The translations under genes and the position numbers were made by a program. From the NCBI RefSeq assembly GCF_042850945.1, contig NZ_AP031496.1, positions 5,518,001-5,582,000 on the forward strand: DNA of 64,000 nt, given 5' to 3'. This document shows, one piece after another, positions 1 through 8,943 of this stretch (its first letter is position 1; each line of letters begins with the position of its first letter). Source of the stretch: Halioxenophilus aromaticivorans (GTDB lineage Bacteria; Pseudomonadota; Gammaproteobacteria; Pseudomonadales; Cellvibrionaceae). The notes below the pieces were generated by a model. The model was given only the letters and a program-made list of their open reading frames with translations, was not told where the DNA came from and made no database searches.

Positions 1-425
1 ATCTGGTCATAAAGGGCGGCCTTCACCGCGCGGTTTTCGACGATGTGGCCCAAGTTAGCAGCATCTACTTCCGCGCAACTAAAATGGATAACACCGGTGC
101 CATCGGCATCCCATACGTGCATATCGGTGTAGGCGCAGGCCCGGTCAGCTTGGATGGCAGCCCAGGCATCTAAGCTGTGTAGCAGTTGTTCCGATCGGCG
201 CGTGAGTGCGACGACACGCGGGTCAAAGCCGCCGGGCTTAGATTTGGGCTCAAGATCAGGCTGGTCTGCGTTTACCGGAGCGCCGGCCTCCACCAAGGCG
301 ATGGCCAGGGGCGTGGGCTTATCAATGGCTGCCAATTGCAGTGCCAGGGTAGCTCCTACCACACCGCCGCCAACGATAACGATATCAAATTTCACCGGGG
401 CCGATTGGCTTTGCTCGTTCACCAT
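1..425 (-). CDS. ubiI: FAD-dependent ubiquinone-pathway hydroxylase, N-terminal part (UbiI/VisC type), cut by window edge
   Basis: The reading frame starts at the ATG at 425 and stays open to base 1, so only about 141 N-terminal residues are visible. They begin with a Rossmann FAD-binding motif (IVGGGVVGATLALQL, about residues 16-30), followed by a variable loop and the DPRVVALT segment typical of UbiH/UbiI flavoprotein monooxygenases. UbiI adds the C5 hydroxyl in ubiquinone synthesis. It lies 31 bases downstream of ubiH on the same strand, matching the known pepP-ubiH-ubiI order, so UbiI is preferred over other UbiH paralogues. The C-terminal half, with the GD motif, is outside the window. 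Confidence 0.85.
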   Translation of the reverse strand, partial: MVNEQSQSAPVKFDIVIVGGGVVGATLALQLAAIDKPTPLAIALVEAGAPVNADQPDLEPKSKPGGFDPRVVALTRRSEQLLHSLDAWAAIQADRACAYTDMHVWDADGTGVIHFSCAEVDAANLGHIVENRAVKAALYDQ

Positions 426-456
426 GCACGGGGTTCCTTGGTTTTACCGGTTGAGT

Positions 457-1728
457 TCATAGGCGGCCACCCAGCCCCATGCTTTGCTTGGCCAGGCGCC
501 GTTTGCCGGCGGGCACAAGCTCTAGGGCCAGCAGCCCCGCGCCGCGCACTGCGGCCTGGGCTAGGCCGGGGTTGGAGAACCAACGCGGTAATTGATCGCT
601 AAATTGGGTGGTGAGCCACTGGTCTGCCTGTTGTTGGCTCTGATAGGCCTGTAAGGCGCAGAGCTGGGCGAATTGATCATCGCCGGCGTCGTGCTTGGCC
701 AACGAAGTCGCCAAGCTCTGGCAATCGCGCAGGGACAAATTAAACCCTTGCCCAGCCACTGGGTGTAAGGAATGGGCAGCGTTGCCCATGACCACCAAAT
801 GCGGCCGTACCTGCTCTTTGGCCTGGGTTAATTGCAACGGGTATAAGGTGCGCTGGCCGATGCGAGTGAAGCGCCCCAGGCGCTGACCAAAGGCGGTTTG
901 TAATTGGGCCAGCAGGGTATCGTCACCCTGCTCGGCCACCGCCTCGGCTTGCTCGCTGGGCAGCGTCCAAATCAGCGCGCCCTCTTGCTTGGCTCGGGGT
1001 AGCACGGCCACAGGGCCGGTGGCGGTAAAGCGCTCGTAGGCTACCCCTTGATGGGGCTGCGTAAAGGCCACGTTGGCTATTAACGCATGGTGTTGGTAAT
1101 CGGTAACCTGGCTGGCGATTCCCAAGCGTTGGCGCAAGCCAGACTGGGCCCCGTCGGCAATCACCGCCAGGCGCGTGTTGTGGTCGACGACTTGGCCTTG
1201 GTTTTCTAACTGCAAACCATAACCCCCACGGCGCGGGGCCAAGGCTTTAACCGAGGCCGGAGCGTTGATGGTTAAATTGGTAAACTGCTGCGCCCGGGCT
1301 AACAGGCAGGCGCCCAGCCAGGCGTTGTCCACCACAAACCCCAGGGCTGGCACTCCGTACTCCTGGGCCTGCATTCGGCAGCCGCCTACGTGGCCCTTAT
1401 CCGATACGTGCACGGTGGCGATGGGCGTAAGGTGCTGCTGCAGTGCCGGCCACACCGCCATGGCGGAGAATATGCTTTGGCTACCCCAGGCAATGGCGCT
1501 GCTGCGAGCATCGAAGCTGGGCTGAAACATAGGCTGGTCGGAACCGCCAGCGGCCGGGTAAGGCAGGCTTTCTACTAGAGTTATACGCCGGTGGGGCAAC
1601 GCCTGCGCTAATAAAATGGCCAAGCTAAGCCCCACCATGCCGCCGCCTAAAATGGCCACGTCGGAATGCAACTCGGCCTCATCGATGGCAGCGTGTGGAG
1701 TCGGCTTTGAGGCGGGCATAAATGTCAC
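457..1728 (-). CDS. ubiH: 2-octaprenyl-6-methoxyphenol hydroxylase UbiH
   Basis: A 423-residue flavoprotein monooxygenase that hydroxylates C1 of the ubiquinone ring precursor. The dinucleotide-binding GGGMVG sits at residues 28-33, a DG motif (IADGAQSGLR) lies mid-protein, and the FAD ribityl-binding block MGNAAHSLHPVAGQGFN lies at about 310-330 (the family GD appears here as GN). Length fits the family. It follows nhaA by 21 bases and precedes ubiI by 31 bases, so these are probably cotranscribed. UbiH is preferred over UbiF from context; the paralogues are hard to separate by eye. Confidence 0.88.
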   Translation of the reverse strand: MTFMPASKPTPHAAIDEAELHSDVAILGGGMVGLSLAILLAQALPHRRITLVESLPYPAAGGSDQPMFQPSFDARSSAIAWGSQSIFSAMAVWPALQQHLTPIATVHVSDKGHVGGCRMQAQEYGVPALGFVVDNAWLGACLLARAQQFTNLTINAPASVKALAPRRGGYGLQLENQGQVVDHNTRLAVIADGAQSGLRQRLGIASQVTDYQHHALIANVAFTQPHQGVAYERFTATGPVAVLPRAKQEGALIWTLPSEQAEAVAEQGDDTLLAQLQTAFGQRLGRFTRIGQRTLYPLQLTQAKEQVRPHLVVMGNAAHSLHPVAGQGFNLSLRDCQSLATSLAKHDAGDDQFAQLCALQAYQSQQQADQWLTTQFSDQLPRWFSNPGLAQAAVRGAGLLALELVPAGKRRLAKQSMGLGGRL

Positions 1729-1749
1729 TTCTGTATTGCGTTGGAACAG

Positions 1750-2991
1750 CTAAGAGCGGCTATTGTCGGCCATGGCCGAGGTGGATTCAACCGAGCTGGC
1801 CGGCAGGCTATAGCGCAGTATTAAATAGCCCACCACACCGGACAACAACGACCCCAATAAAATACCCATACGCTCGTTATAAATTTCACCGGCCGGCAGG
1901 TTCTCAAAGGCTAGGCCGCCGATGAACAGGCTCATGGTGAAGCCTATGCCACAGAGCGTGGCGGTGCCGTAGAGGCTCAGCCAACTCATGCCAGCCGGGC
2001 GTTTCAACCAACCCAATTTGATGCACAAACCACACAGCACAAAAATCCCCAGTTGTTTGCCCACAAATAACCCTGCGGCAATGCCCATGGGCACCCCGTG
2101 GGTGAGTTGTTCTGCCGTCATCCCTTTAAACACCACGCCTGCGTTAGCAAAGGCAAATACGGGCAACACAAAAAAGTAGACCAAGCCGTGGATGTCGTGC
2201 TCGATTTTTCGCAGTGGTGAGTAGTTGTCTTCGGCGCGGGCTTTCAACGGAATAAACAAAGCCAGTATCACCCCGGTGAGCGTGGCGTGCACACCGGATT
2301 TAAGCATGGCCGTCCACATAATTAAGCCGATGACATAGTAAGGCCCATGGCTGTACACCTTGGAGCGATTCAGCCAAAACAGCAGGGGTAGGCACAGCGC
2401 CACAACGATGAGCGCAGTGGTAGAAATTTTGGACGTGTAAAACAGGGCAATAACAATGATTGCACCAATGTCATCGAAGATGGCCAGGGAAGTCAAAAAG
2501 ATTTTTAAGGCAACCGGCACCCGTGTGCCCAGCAGAGATAACACCCCCAGGGCGAAGGCGATATCGGTGGCCGCGGGAATGGCCCAACCGGCCAGGGCAG
2601 CGGGCTCATGTAAATTAAAAAACACATAAATTGCCGCGGGGACAACCATTCCGCCCACGGCACCCGCCGCCGGCAGTACAACATTGCGCTTGTCTGATAG
2701 TTCTCCCTCAACCAACTCGCGCTTGAGCTCTAAGCCGACCAAGAAAAAAAACATTACCATCAATCCGTCGTTAATCCATAACAATAACGGTTTGGCAATC
2801 AGCAGCTCGCCGATTTGTACCACCACCGGCGTGGACAGCAGCATGTCGTAATAAACCCCGGCCGGGGAATTGGCCGCCACCATGGCCAACACCGCAGAGG
2901 CGATCAGTAACATCCCCGCCGCGGGTTCCCAGTGCAGAAAGTTTTGCAATTTATTGCTGAAAGAGGACGATTGCGTGTTGGCTCTGTGCAT
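1750..2991 (-). CDS. nhaA: Na+/H+ antiporter NhaA
   Basis: A 413-residue inner-membrane protein with about 12 hydrophobic segments, the usual NhaA size. It exchanges cytosolic Na+ for external H+ for pH and salt homeostasis. The functional aspartates are present: D143 in TDIAFALGVLSLLG and the pair D173-D174 in LAIFDDIGAIIVIALFY, equivalent to D133, D163 and D164 of the E. coli protein. The start at 2991 gives a short cytoplasmic N-terminus before the first helix. Its place is unusual: it separates pepP from ubiH, which are normally adjacent. The 103-base gap to pepP could hold its own promoter. Confidence 0.95.
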   Translation of the reverse strand: MHRANTQSSSFSNKLQNFLHWEPAAGMLLIASAVLAMVAANSPAGVYYDMLLSTPVVVQIGELLIAKPLLLWINDGLMVMFFFLVGLELKRELVEGELSDKRNVVLPAAGAVGGMVVPAAIYVFFNLHEPAALAGWAIPAATDIAFALGVLSLLGTRVPVALKIFLTSLAIFDDIGAIIVIALFYTSKISTTALIVVALCLPLLFWLNRSKVYSHGPYYVIGLIMWTAMLKSGVHATLTGVILALFIPLKARAEDNYSPLRKIEHDIHGLVYFFVLPVFAFANAGVVFKGMTAEQLTHGVPMGIAAGLFVGKQLGIFVLCGLCIKLGWLKRPAGMSWLSLYGTATLCGIGFTMSLFIGGLAFENLPAGEIYNERMGILLGSLLSGVVGYLILRYSLPASSVESTSAMADNSRS

Positions 2992-3094
2992 GCTGCGCTC
3001 CTGGCAATTGCCTGGTCATTGTAAGTGGGCCTGCCCACTCAACCACCGAAGGCAAATCAGGCCAGTGCCACGCCGAAAACGGCGCGGCAATCGG

Positions 3095-4414
3095 TTATTG
3101 CGCCATCAGCGCTTCGATATCCGCCACGGTTTTAGGCACATCTGCGGTGAGAATTTCGCAGCCATCGCTGGTGACTAGCACGTCGTCTTCAATACGAATA
3201 CCAATGCCACGCCACTGCTCGGCGACGTTTTGGTTATCCGGGGCAATATAAATTCCCGGTTCGATGGTAAGGCACATGCCCGGCTCCAACACCCGCCAAT
3301 CACCAGCCACTTTGTAGTCACCCACATCGTGCACATCCATACCCAGCCAGTGGCCGGTGCGATGCATGTAAAAATCGCGGTAGGCGGTTTGCTCTATAAG
3401 CTCGTCCACGTCACCCTCAAGCAGACCCAGATTCACTAGGCCCTGGGTGATTACTCTCACCGCAGCCTCGTGGGGCGCGTTCCAATGGTTGCCCGGCTTG
3501 GTGGCCTCAATGGCAGCGAACTGCGCCTCTAGCACCACGTTGTAAACCTGCTTTTGTGGTTCGGTGAATTTGCCATTAACCGGAAAGGTACGAGTGATAT
3601 CGGCGGCGTACATTTGATACTCACAACCGGCATCGATCAGCACTAGATCACCGTCCTGCATTTTTTGGGTGTTTTCAATGTAATGCAAAATGCAGCCATT
3701 AGGGCCGCTGCCGACGATAGAAGAATAAGCCGGATAGTGAGCGCCGTTTTTAGCAAACTCGTGTTCGATTTCGGCTTGTAGTTGATATTCGTACACACCG
3801 GGCTTGGCCATTTGCATGGCACGCACATGGGCCTGGGCGCTGATTTTTCCCGCCGTGCGCATGAGCTTGGCCTCAGCCGAGCTTTTAAACAAACGCAGGT
3901 CGTGCAGGTAATGGTCTAAATCCAGAAATTCGCCGGGAGGGATGGCACCGGAACGCTCTTTGGCCCGCAGAGCGTTGAGCCAGCTCATGATTTGGCGATC
4001 GAATTCGGGATCTCGGCCCAGGCTGTAATACAACCGCTCTCGGCCTTCCATAAGGCCTGGTAAGATTTCATCGATATCGCTAATGGGAAAGGCATCGTCG
4101 GCGCCGTAATTGGCCATCACGCCCTCCGGCCCCTCTCGGTAGCCGTCCCAAATTTCTTTTTCTCGGTCTTTATCGCGCACGAACATCACAAACTCGCCGT
4201 GTTCGCGGCCGGGCACCAACGCCAGCACAGCGCCGGGTTCGGCAAAGCCTGAGAGATAGAAAAAATCGCTGTCTGGTCGAAAAGCGAAATGGGTATCGCG
4301 GCTGCGGATTTTTTCTTCGGCGGTAGCCACAATGGCAATGGAATTAGGCTCCAGCATGGCCATCAGGTCTTTGCGACGGCGAGCAAACTCACCGGCTATA
4401 GATTTGGTACTCAA
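3095..4414 (-). CDS. pepP: Xaa-Pro aminopeptidase PepP
   Basis: A 439-residue aminopeptidase P that removes N-terminal residues preceding proline. An N-terminal AMP_N domain (about 1-170) is followed by a pita-bread metallopeptidase domain. Metal ligands are visible: D261 (VLIDAGCEYQMYAADITR) and D272, a His in HRTGHWLGMDVHDVG, a Glu in LTIEPGIYI and a final Glu in GIRIEDDVLVT. It starts nine bases after the stop of ygfB. The ygfB-pepP-ubiH linkage is conserved in gammaproteobacteria, though here nhaA follows pepP. Confidence 0.95.
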   Translation of the reverse strand: MSTKSIAGEFARRRKDLMAMLEPNSIAIVATAEEKIRSRDTHFAFRPDSDFFYLSGFAEPGAVLALVPGREHGEFVMFVRDKDREKEIWDGYREGPEGVMANYGADDAFPISDIDEILPGLMEGRERLYYSLGRDPEFDRQIMSWLNALRAKERSGAIPPGEFLDLDHYLHDLRLFKSSAEAKLMRTAGKISAQAHVRAMQMAKPGVYEYQLQAEIEHEFAKNGAHYPAYSSIVGSGPNGCILHYIENTQKMQDGDLVLIDAGCEYQMYAADITRTFPVNGKFTEPQKQVYNVVLEAQFAAIEATKPGNHWNAPHEAAVRVITQGLVNLGLLEGDVDELIEQTAYRDFYMHRTGHWLGMDVHDVGDYKVAGDWRVLEPGMCLTIEPGIYIAPDNQNVAEQWRGIGIRIEDDVLVTSDGCEILTADVPKTVADIEALMAQ

Positions 4415-4423
4415 GGGCTATCC

Positions 4424-4969
4424 TCAGTGTACTGTGGGCGCTTTTTCGCCCCCTTGGGTTAATTCTTCAAACAAACTAAATACCGCGACGCGTACGTACT
4501 CCACCACTTCAATAAAATCTTGGTCGCTACCGCTGTCGCCTTCAATGGAGATTTGGGCAATGGCGGCCATATCATTAAGCAGTTCTTTGGTGTCTTCGGT
4601 GAGTTTATCGGCGCGCACGCCCTGCTCGCCCAGCGCGGCTAAAAAGCCGGTGACCCACTCTCCTAGACAACGGGCGGACAGAGATAGCTCAACTTCCACC
4701 GGCGGCAATAATAGTTGGAATTGAAAGTCGCGCTCGGCCAGCTGTTTATTGAACACCGCGTACATCTCTTTACCCGCCACAGTGAGTGACTCAGGCGTGG
4801 CCTCGGGTAAGTCTAGATTGTCCTCGGCCAGTGCTAACCAAGTTGTTTCATCGGCACCACAGCAAATTGCGCCAACCAACAAGCCGTGGTATTCGGAAGC
4901 GCCCATAATGGAGCCGTAGTTGGTGAGCAGGCTGTCGAGCGGCTCGTACAAGTTGCTTTCATCAGACAT
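4424..4969 (-). CDS. ygfB: YgfB/UPF0149 family protein
   Basis: A 181-residue acidic, mostly helical cytosolic protein of the UPF0149 (YgfB/YecA) family. Recognisable are the N-terminal MGASEYHGLLVGAICCG block (about 20-36) and the central LSARCLGEWVTGFLAALGEQG block. The molecular role is not settled in general. It is the first gene of the minus-strand cluster leading to ubiI and diverges from the TIGR02449/zapA genes across a 255-base intergenic region, as in Pseudomonas-type genomes. Confidence 0.9.
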   Translation of the reverse strand: MSDESNLYEPLDSLLTNYGSIMGASEYHGLLVGAICCGADETTWLALAEDNLDLPEATPESLTVAGKEMYAVFNKQLAERDFQFQLLLPPVEVELSLSARCLGEWVTGFLAALGEQGVRADKLTEDTKELLNDMAAIAQISIEGDSGSDQDFIEVVEYVRVAVFSLFEELTQGGEKAPTVH

Positions 4970-5224
4970 GGATTACCTTTTGATTGTCTACTACATTATC
5001 AATGAACAATTTACGCGCCAACCGCTGGGTAAAACAAGTTACCGGCTCTATTTTTGGCAGCAAATACAACTTAGTCTGCGACTGGCTAGCTTACTATGCT
5101 ACCACCGACCCGGCTGCGACTTAACCACAACACGCGTGAGTTGGCATCCAGACTGAAGAGAGATTGACCACCCAATACCGGCACAATATATTAGCTGGCT
5201 AAATACAGGAACAACGCCCCGGTT

Positions 5225-5449
5225 ATGTCTGCCACTGCTGATTTTACCAAGGCCCTCGCGGCCATCGAAAACAAACTCGACGCCCTTTTAGAAGAGCGCC
5301 AAGCACTGTTGCAAGAAAACCAAGCGTTGAAACACGCCGAGCAGCGTTGGCTGCAAGAACGCACCAGTCTTGTGGAGAAAAATGAACTGGCTCGCGGTCG
5401 TATAGAAGCCATGATTGCGCGCTTGAAAAGTTTGGAATCTGACGCCTAA
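5225..5449 (+). CDS. TIGR02449 family coiled-coil protein
   Basis: A 74-residue protein that is almost entirely one coiled coil (AALAAIENKLDALLEERQ-type heptads to the C-terminus), recalling the division protein ZapB in size and form. It is the TIGR02449-type protein regularly found just upstream of zapA in Pseudomonas and relatives. It ends 18 bases before zapA, so cotranscription is likely and a supporting role in division is a reasonable inference, not shown. An AGGAA sits about 13 bases before the ATG, a rather long spacing. Confidence 0.8.
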   Translation: MSATADFTKALAAIENKLDALLEERQALLQENQALKHAEQRWLQERTSLVEKNELARGRIEAMIARLKSLESDA

Positions 5450-5467
5450 ACAACCGAAACCTTTACC

Positions 5468-5776
5468 ATGAAAAAAACCGAAACCGTTACCGTGATGATT
5501 CTCGGCAAGGAATACCAAGTTTCTTGCCCCGCCGACGAACAGGGCGAGCTGCTGCAAGCAGCCCGGCAACTCGACGAGCGTATGCGCACCATTCGCCAAA
5601 GCGGCAGTGTGATTGGACTGGAGCGCATAGCCGTAATGGCAGCATTGAATTTAAGCCACGATTTACTCCTCGCCAAACAGGCCTCTGCGGCCAATGAGCG
5701 CGTGGTAAACCGAGTGGCCAATAAATTAGATGCCACCTTGGCGCTTTCGCGCAAAGCCAACAATAGCAATGGCTAG
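5468..5776 (+). CDS. zapA: Cell division protein ZapA
   Basis: A 102-residue ZapA, which binds FtsZ and bundles its protofilaments in the Z ring. The N-terminal globular domain (VTVMILGKEYQVSCP) is followed by QAARQLDERMRTIRQSG, the IGLERIAVMAALNLSHDLL block diagnostic of the family, and a C-terminal helix for dimerisation. Context supports it: a small coiled-coil gene lies upstream, and the 6S RNA gene and 5-FTHF cyclo-ligase lie downstream, the conserved zapA-ssrS-ygfA order. Confidence 0.95.
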   Translation: MKKTETVTVMILGKEYQVSCPADEQGELLQAARQLDERMRTIRQSGSVIGLERIAVMAALNLSHDLLLAKQASAANERVVNRVANKLDATLALSRKANNSNG

Positions 5777-5832
5777 CGCCAATTTAACCCGGCTTCAGCC
5801 GCCCTATTTTAGGAACAATTGCGTTAGGGGAG

Positions 5833-5860
5833 TTTAAGTCTGCTGTGATTTGGCTATACT
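5833..5860 (+). promoter_or_regulatory. Promoter for 6S RNA
   Basis: A good -10 hexamer TATACT (5855-5860) lies about 7-8 bases before the predicted 5' end of 6S RNA. A weaker -35 candidate, TTTAAG (5833-5838), has a 16-base spacer. The match is by eye; the position relative to the RNA is the stronger argument. Confidence 0.6.
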
Positions 5861-5866
5861 GTAATA

Positions 5867-6041
5867 GCCCTGAGGTATTCGCGAGCTGACTATGTCCTTG
5901 AGCCGATAATGTAAACCTCGGATGCGACTCGCTGATGTTGGTGTGCATGTCCGCGTGACGGAAAGCCTAATGCATTTCAGTTGCTTCCCCCTTGAACTTC
6001 ACGGTTCAAGGCCCCGTTGGCTGCGGTATCCTGGGGCACCT
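5867..6041 (+). ncRNA. ssrS: 6S RNA (RNA polymerase holoenzyme regulator)
   Basis: About 175 bases between zapA and ygfA, the canonical location. The two ends pair into the closing stem (ccctgaggta near 5868 with tatcctgggg near 6028). Conserved 6S landmarks are in the right order: TTGAGCCGATA (about 5897), the purine-rich side of the central bubble, and the stem-loop CCTTGAA-cttcacgg-TTCAAGG (5991-6012). 6S RNA mimics an open promoter and binds sigma70-RNA polymerase in stationary phase. End positions are good to a few bases. Confidence 0.93.
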
Positions 6042-6124
6042 TTTCTTTCCTGCCAAAACTTCGTCTGCGTTATTTTTCTCAAACGGTATTCACCAACCTG
6101 TTTCCTCAAAGACTTAGTACGACA

Positions 6125-6709
6125 TTGATCAGCAGCGACCTAGAGCAGAGTAAACGACGTATTCGGGCCGACAAAAAGCGTGCTCGGCGACAACTTGCGC
6201 CCAGCCAACAAAAACGCGCCAGCCAGCAGTTGTGCAAACGCATCGCCAGCAGCCTAACGTTCATCACCGCGCAACGGGTCGCCTTGTACTGGCCGATGGG
6301 GGGCGAAATCAGCCCGCTTCCTTTGCTAAAGCACCCCACAGCACGCCACAAGCAGTGGTATCTTCCGGTAATTGATGGCGAGAACATGCAATTTTTCAGG
6401 CTAAAGCCCGGTGACCGTTTACAACACAACCCGTTTGGCATTGCCGAGCCAGAGCACCGACAGGTGCTCCCCATTGCCGGCTGGCAGCTGGATATGGTAA
6501 TCGTACCGCTGGTGGCCTTTGACCCTCAGCGTAACCGATTGGGAATGGGAGGTGGCTTTTACGACCGTTACTTTGCGCTGCGCCCTGGGGTCATCAAACG
6601 TCCTATCTTGATGGGGGTGGCCCACGAATGCCAACGGGCTGAAAAGCTGCCGCTGGAGCCCTGGGACGTGCCGCTACAAAACATCGCCACCGATCAACGC
6701 TGGTATTAA
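6125..6709 (+). CDS. ygfA: 5-formyltetrahydrofolate cyclo-ligase
   Basis: A 194-residue enzyme converting 5-formyl-THF to 5,10-methenyl-THF with ATP. Visible are the N-terminal basic helix (SKRRIRADKKRARRQL), LYWPMGGEISPLPLL, and the nucleotide-binding FDPQRNRLGMGGGFYDRYF block near the C-terminus. I place the start at the TTG at 6125, which gives the usual family N-terminus; the upstream ATG at 6017 lies inside 6S RNA and would add 36 unrelated residues. Cotranscription with 6S RNA, as in E. coli, is likely. The ribosome site before the TTG is weak. Confidence 0.88.
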   Translation: MISSDLEQSKRRIRADKKRARRQLAPSQQKRASQQLCKRIASSLTFITAQRVALYWPMGGEISPLPLLKHPTARHKQWYLPVIDGENMQFFRLKPGDRLQHNPFGIAEPEHRQVLPIAGWQLDMVIVPLVAFDPQRNRLGMGGGFYDRYFALRPGVIKRPILMGVAHECQRAEKLPLEPWDVPLQNIATDQRWY

Positions 6710-6844
6710 TGCCAACGCCGGCTTTATAAAAACCATCGCTGTAACCAGGGAGATTATTAAACGCTTTGGGTATAAGAGAGGGGTGTTAAAGATTTTGCTA
6801 ATGTAGCAAGTAGATCTACCCGCCAGGGCAGATTGGGCCATGCA

Positions 6845-6982
6845 TTAGCGGGAGCTAACGCCCTGGTGCAATTGCGCTGGAGGAGTCACTTCGGTTTTGA
6901 ACAGGTCACTAGCCGCTACGCTAGAGGCCAGTACACCTACCAAAAATGCCACCGCGGCCAAAGTTAGTACGTCGTTTTTCAT
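6845..6982 (-). CDS. Orphan 45-residue peptide with signal/anchor helix
   Basis: An ORF of 45 codons starting at 6982. It has a short charged start (MKND), a hydrophobic stretch LTLAAVAFLVGVLASSVAAS (residues 6-25) and a polar tail ending GVSSR, so it is either a small exported peptide with a cleavable signal (A-x-A near 22-24) or a single-pass membrane peptide. Two things argue it is real: a strong GGAAGGGAAG ribosome site about six bases before the ATG, and a sigma70-like promoter just upstream (TTGGTG, 17-base spacer, TATAAA). I do not recognise a family. Confidence 0.6.
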   Translation of the reverse strand: MKNDVLTLAAVAFLVGVLASSVAASDLFKTEVTPPAQLHQGVSSR

Positions 6983-7033
6983 GTGAGCTTCCCTTCCAAT
7001 GTGCTCATGCCAAACCGTTACAAAAGGAACCCT

Positions 7034-7062
7034 TTTATACCGAAAAATTGTAGTTTCACCAA
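7034..7062 (-). promoter_or_regulatory. Sigma70-like promoter of the 45-residue peptide gene
   Basis: On the minus strand TTGGTG (7062-7057) and TATAAA (7039-7034) are separated by 17 bases, and the start codon of the small gene is about 52 bases further on. This is one of the better consensus matches in the window. Confidence 0.55.
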
Positions 7063-7357
7063 GTATCTATTTTCCTGTGGTTACTAAATAACCAGTGTTG
7101 GCCTTGGTGGGCATGTATGCAAATTTGTACAACCCTGTTTGATAACCGTATCACACTATTTTGTGAATAGCCGCTTACGGTGCTGGCTACGGCACAAAAC
7201 ACCGCACTGGCTAAGATACGACAGCAAAGAGTTCGCCAGCTATGGCGCTTGGAACGACGACATCTATTTCGGCGACAAAAGGTGCCGCTAGGTTTTAAGT
7301 CGGCGCCAGATCGTCGCTAAAAAAGTTTGTCGCTAAATTAGCTTGCGGTGAAACGAC

Positions 7358-8890
7358 CTAGGCGAGATACAACTGATAGGCCGGATTTTCGGTCTCGTCC
7401 CAGTAGCGGCCGGCCGGCATGGCGTCGAGAAACGCCGTGAGCGCGTCTTGGTCTGCCACCGGCACCTGAAACGCAACCAAAATTCTGGCAAAGGCACTGC
7501 CGTGGTTGCGGTAGTGGAACAGAGAGATATTCCAGCGATCACCCAGGTGGCTGAGAAATTTCATCAATGTGCCCGGGCGCTCGGGAAACTCAAACCGAAA
7601 AACCCGCTCGGTGATGGCAGCGTCGGCGTCGCTGTCTGGGTTGTGGCCGCCCACCAAATGCCGAATATGCGCCTTGGCCATTTCGTTTTCGGTGAGATCC
7701 AGTACTTGGTAGCCCTTGTCGCTTAGTTCGTTGACCAGGGCCTTGCGATCGTCCCCACCCGGTGCCACCGCCACGCCAACAAACACATGGGCGGCCCGGT
7801 GGCTGGCAAATCGGTAGTTGAATTCGGTGATATTACGGCGACCCAAATCGGCACAAAACTGGCGGTAGGCGCCCGGACGCTCCGGCAGGGTTACCGCCAG
7901 TACGGCTTCGCGTTGCTCGCCTATTTCAGTGCGCTCGGAAATATAGCGCAAGCGATCAAAGTTAGTGTTTGCGCCGCTGTCGATGGCGATGAGGGTCTGC
8001 CCAGACACTTTGTTTTGCGCCACGTATTTTTTTAAACCCGCCAGGGACACCGCGCCGGCCGGCTCGGCGATGGATCGGGTATCTTCAAAAATATCTTTAA
8101 TGGCGGCGCAGATTTCGTCGGTATTGGCGGTGATAACACCGTCGATAGTGTCTTGCAGCACCCGAAATGGCTCTTCGCCGATTTGCGCCACGGCAACACC
8201 GTCGGCAAAAATACCCACCTCTGGCAGCACCACTCGCTCGCCGGCCTTCATGGCCGCATCCAAACAAGCGGCGTCTTCCGGCTCCACGGCGTAAACCTTG
8301 ATGCCGGGGCGGACAAACTTTATGTAGGCCGCCATACCCGCCGCCAGGCCACCGCCGCCCACGGGCACAAACACCGCATCAATATTGCCCGGGTGCTGGC
8401 GCAGTAACTCCATAGCCACAGTACCCTGGCCGGCAATAACGTCTGGGTCGTCGTAAGGCGGGATATAGATGCGGCCCTGCTCTGCCACCAGTTCATGGGC
8501 GTGGGCGGCGGCTTCATCGAAGGCATCTCCGTGCAACACGACACGCCCGCCGTAGCCGCGTACGGCCTCAACTTTAATGGCTGGCGTGGTGCGCGGCATC
8601 ACGATGGTGGCATCAATGCCCAAATGCTGAGCGCTGTAGGCCAAACCCTGGGCGTGATTACCGGCCGAGGCGGCGATTACACCACGGCTTCGCTCCTCGG
8701 CAGTTAACTGCAGCAAGCGATTGTAGGCACCCCGAATTTTAAAGGAGAACACCGGCTGCAAGTCTTCGCGTTTGAGCAGCACACGGTTATCCAAACGCCG
8801 TGTTAGCGACTTGGCAATATCCAAGGGCGTTTCCACGGCGAGATCGTAGATACGGGCGTCGAGGATACGTTTGATGTAGGTGTGCGGCAT
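7358..8890 (-). CDS. ilvA: Threonine ammonia-lyase, biosynthetic (IlvA)
   Basis: A 510-residue PLP enzyme making 2-oxobutanoate from threonine, the first step to isoleucine. The PLP lysine is K51 in FSFKIRGAYNRL; SAGNHAQGLAYSAQ and the glycine-rich phosphate loop PVGGGGLAAGMAAYI follow. Two C-terminal ACT-like regulatory domains (about 330-510, each with an ERPG motif) mark the isoleucine-inhibited biosynthetic type, about the size of E. coli IlvA (514). It is divergent from rpiA, an arrangement known in Pseudomonas. Confidence 0.96.
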   Translation of the reverse strand: MPHTYIKRILDARIYDLAVETPLDIAKSLTRRLDNRVLLKREDLQPVFSFKIRGAYNRLLQLTAEERSRGVIAASAGNHAQGLAYSAQHLGIDATIVMPRTTPAIKVEAVRGYGGRVVLHGDAFDEAAAHAHELVAEQGRIYIPPYDDPDVIAGQGTVAMELLRQHPGNIDAVFVPVGGGGLAAGMAAYIKFVRPGIKVYAVEPEDAACLDAAMKAGERVVLPEVGIFADGVAVAQIGEEPFRVLQDTIDGVITANTDEICAAIKDIFEDTRSIAEPAGAVSLAGLKKYVAQNKVSGQTLIAIDSGANTNFDRLRYISERTEIGEQREAVLAVTLPERPGAYRQFCADLGRRNITEFNYRFASHRAAHVFVGVAVAPGGDDRKALVNELSDKGYQVLDLTENEMAKAHIRHLVGGHNPDSDADAAITERVFRFEFPERPGTLMKFLSHLGDRWNISLFHYRNHGSAFARILVAFQVPVADQDALTAFLDAMPAGRYWDETENPAYQLYLA

Positions 8891-8943
8891 GATGGGCTAC
8901 GTTTGGCTGAAATTTAAAAGGCGGCAATAGTACCCAAGAACGC

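Noticed and set aside
6017..6124. N-terminal extension of ygfA from an ATG at 6017
   Set aside because: The ATG lies inside 6S RNA and the extra residues do not resemble the family; the TTG at 6125 fits.
7163..7291. 42-codon GTG-start ORF between the small peptide gene and ilvA
   Set aside because: No ribosome site and no protein-like character; likely chance.
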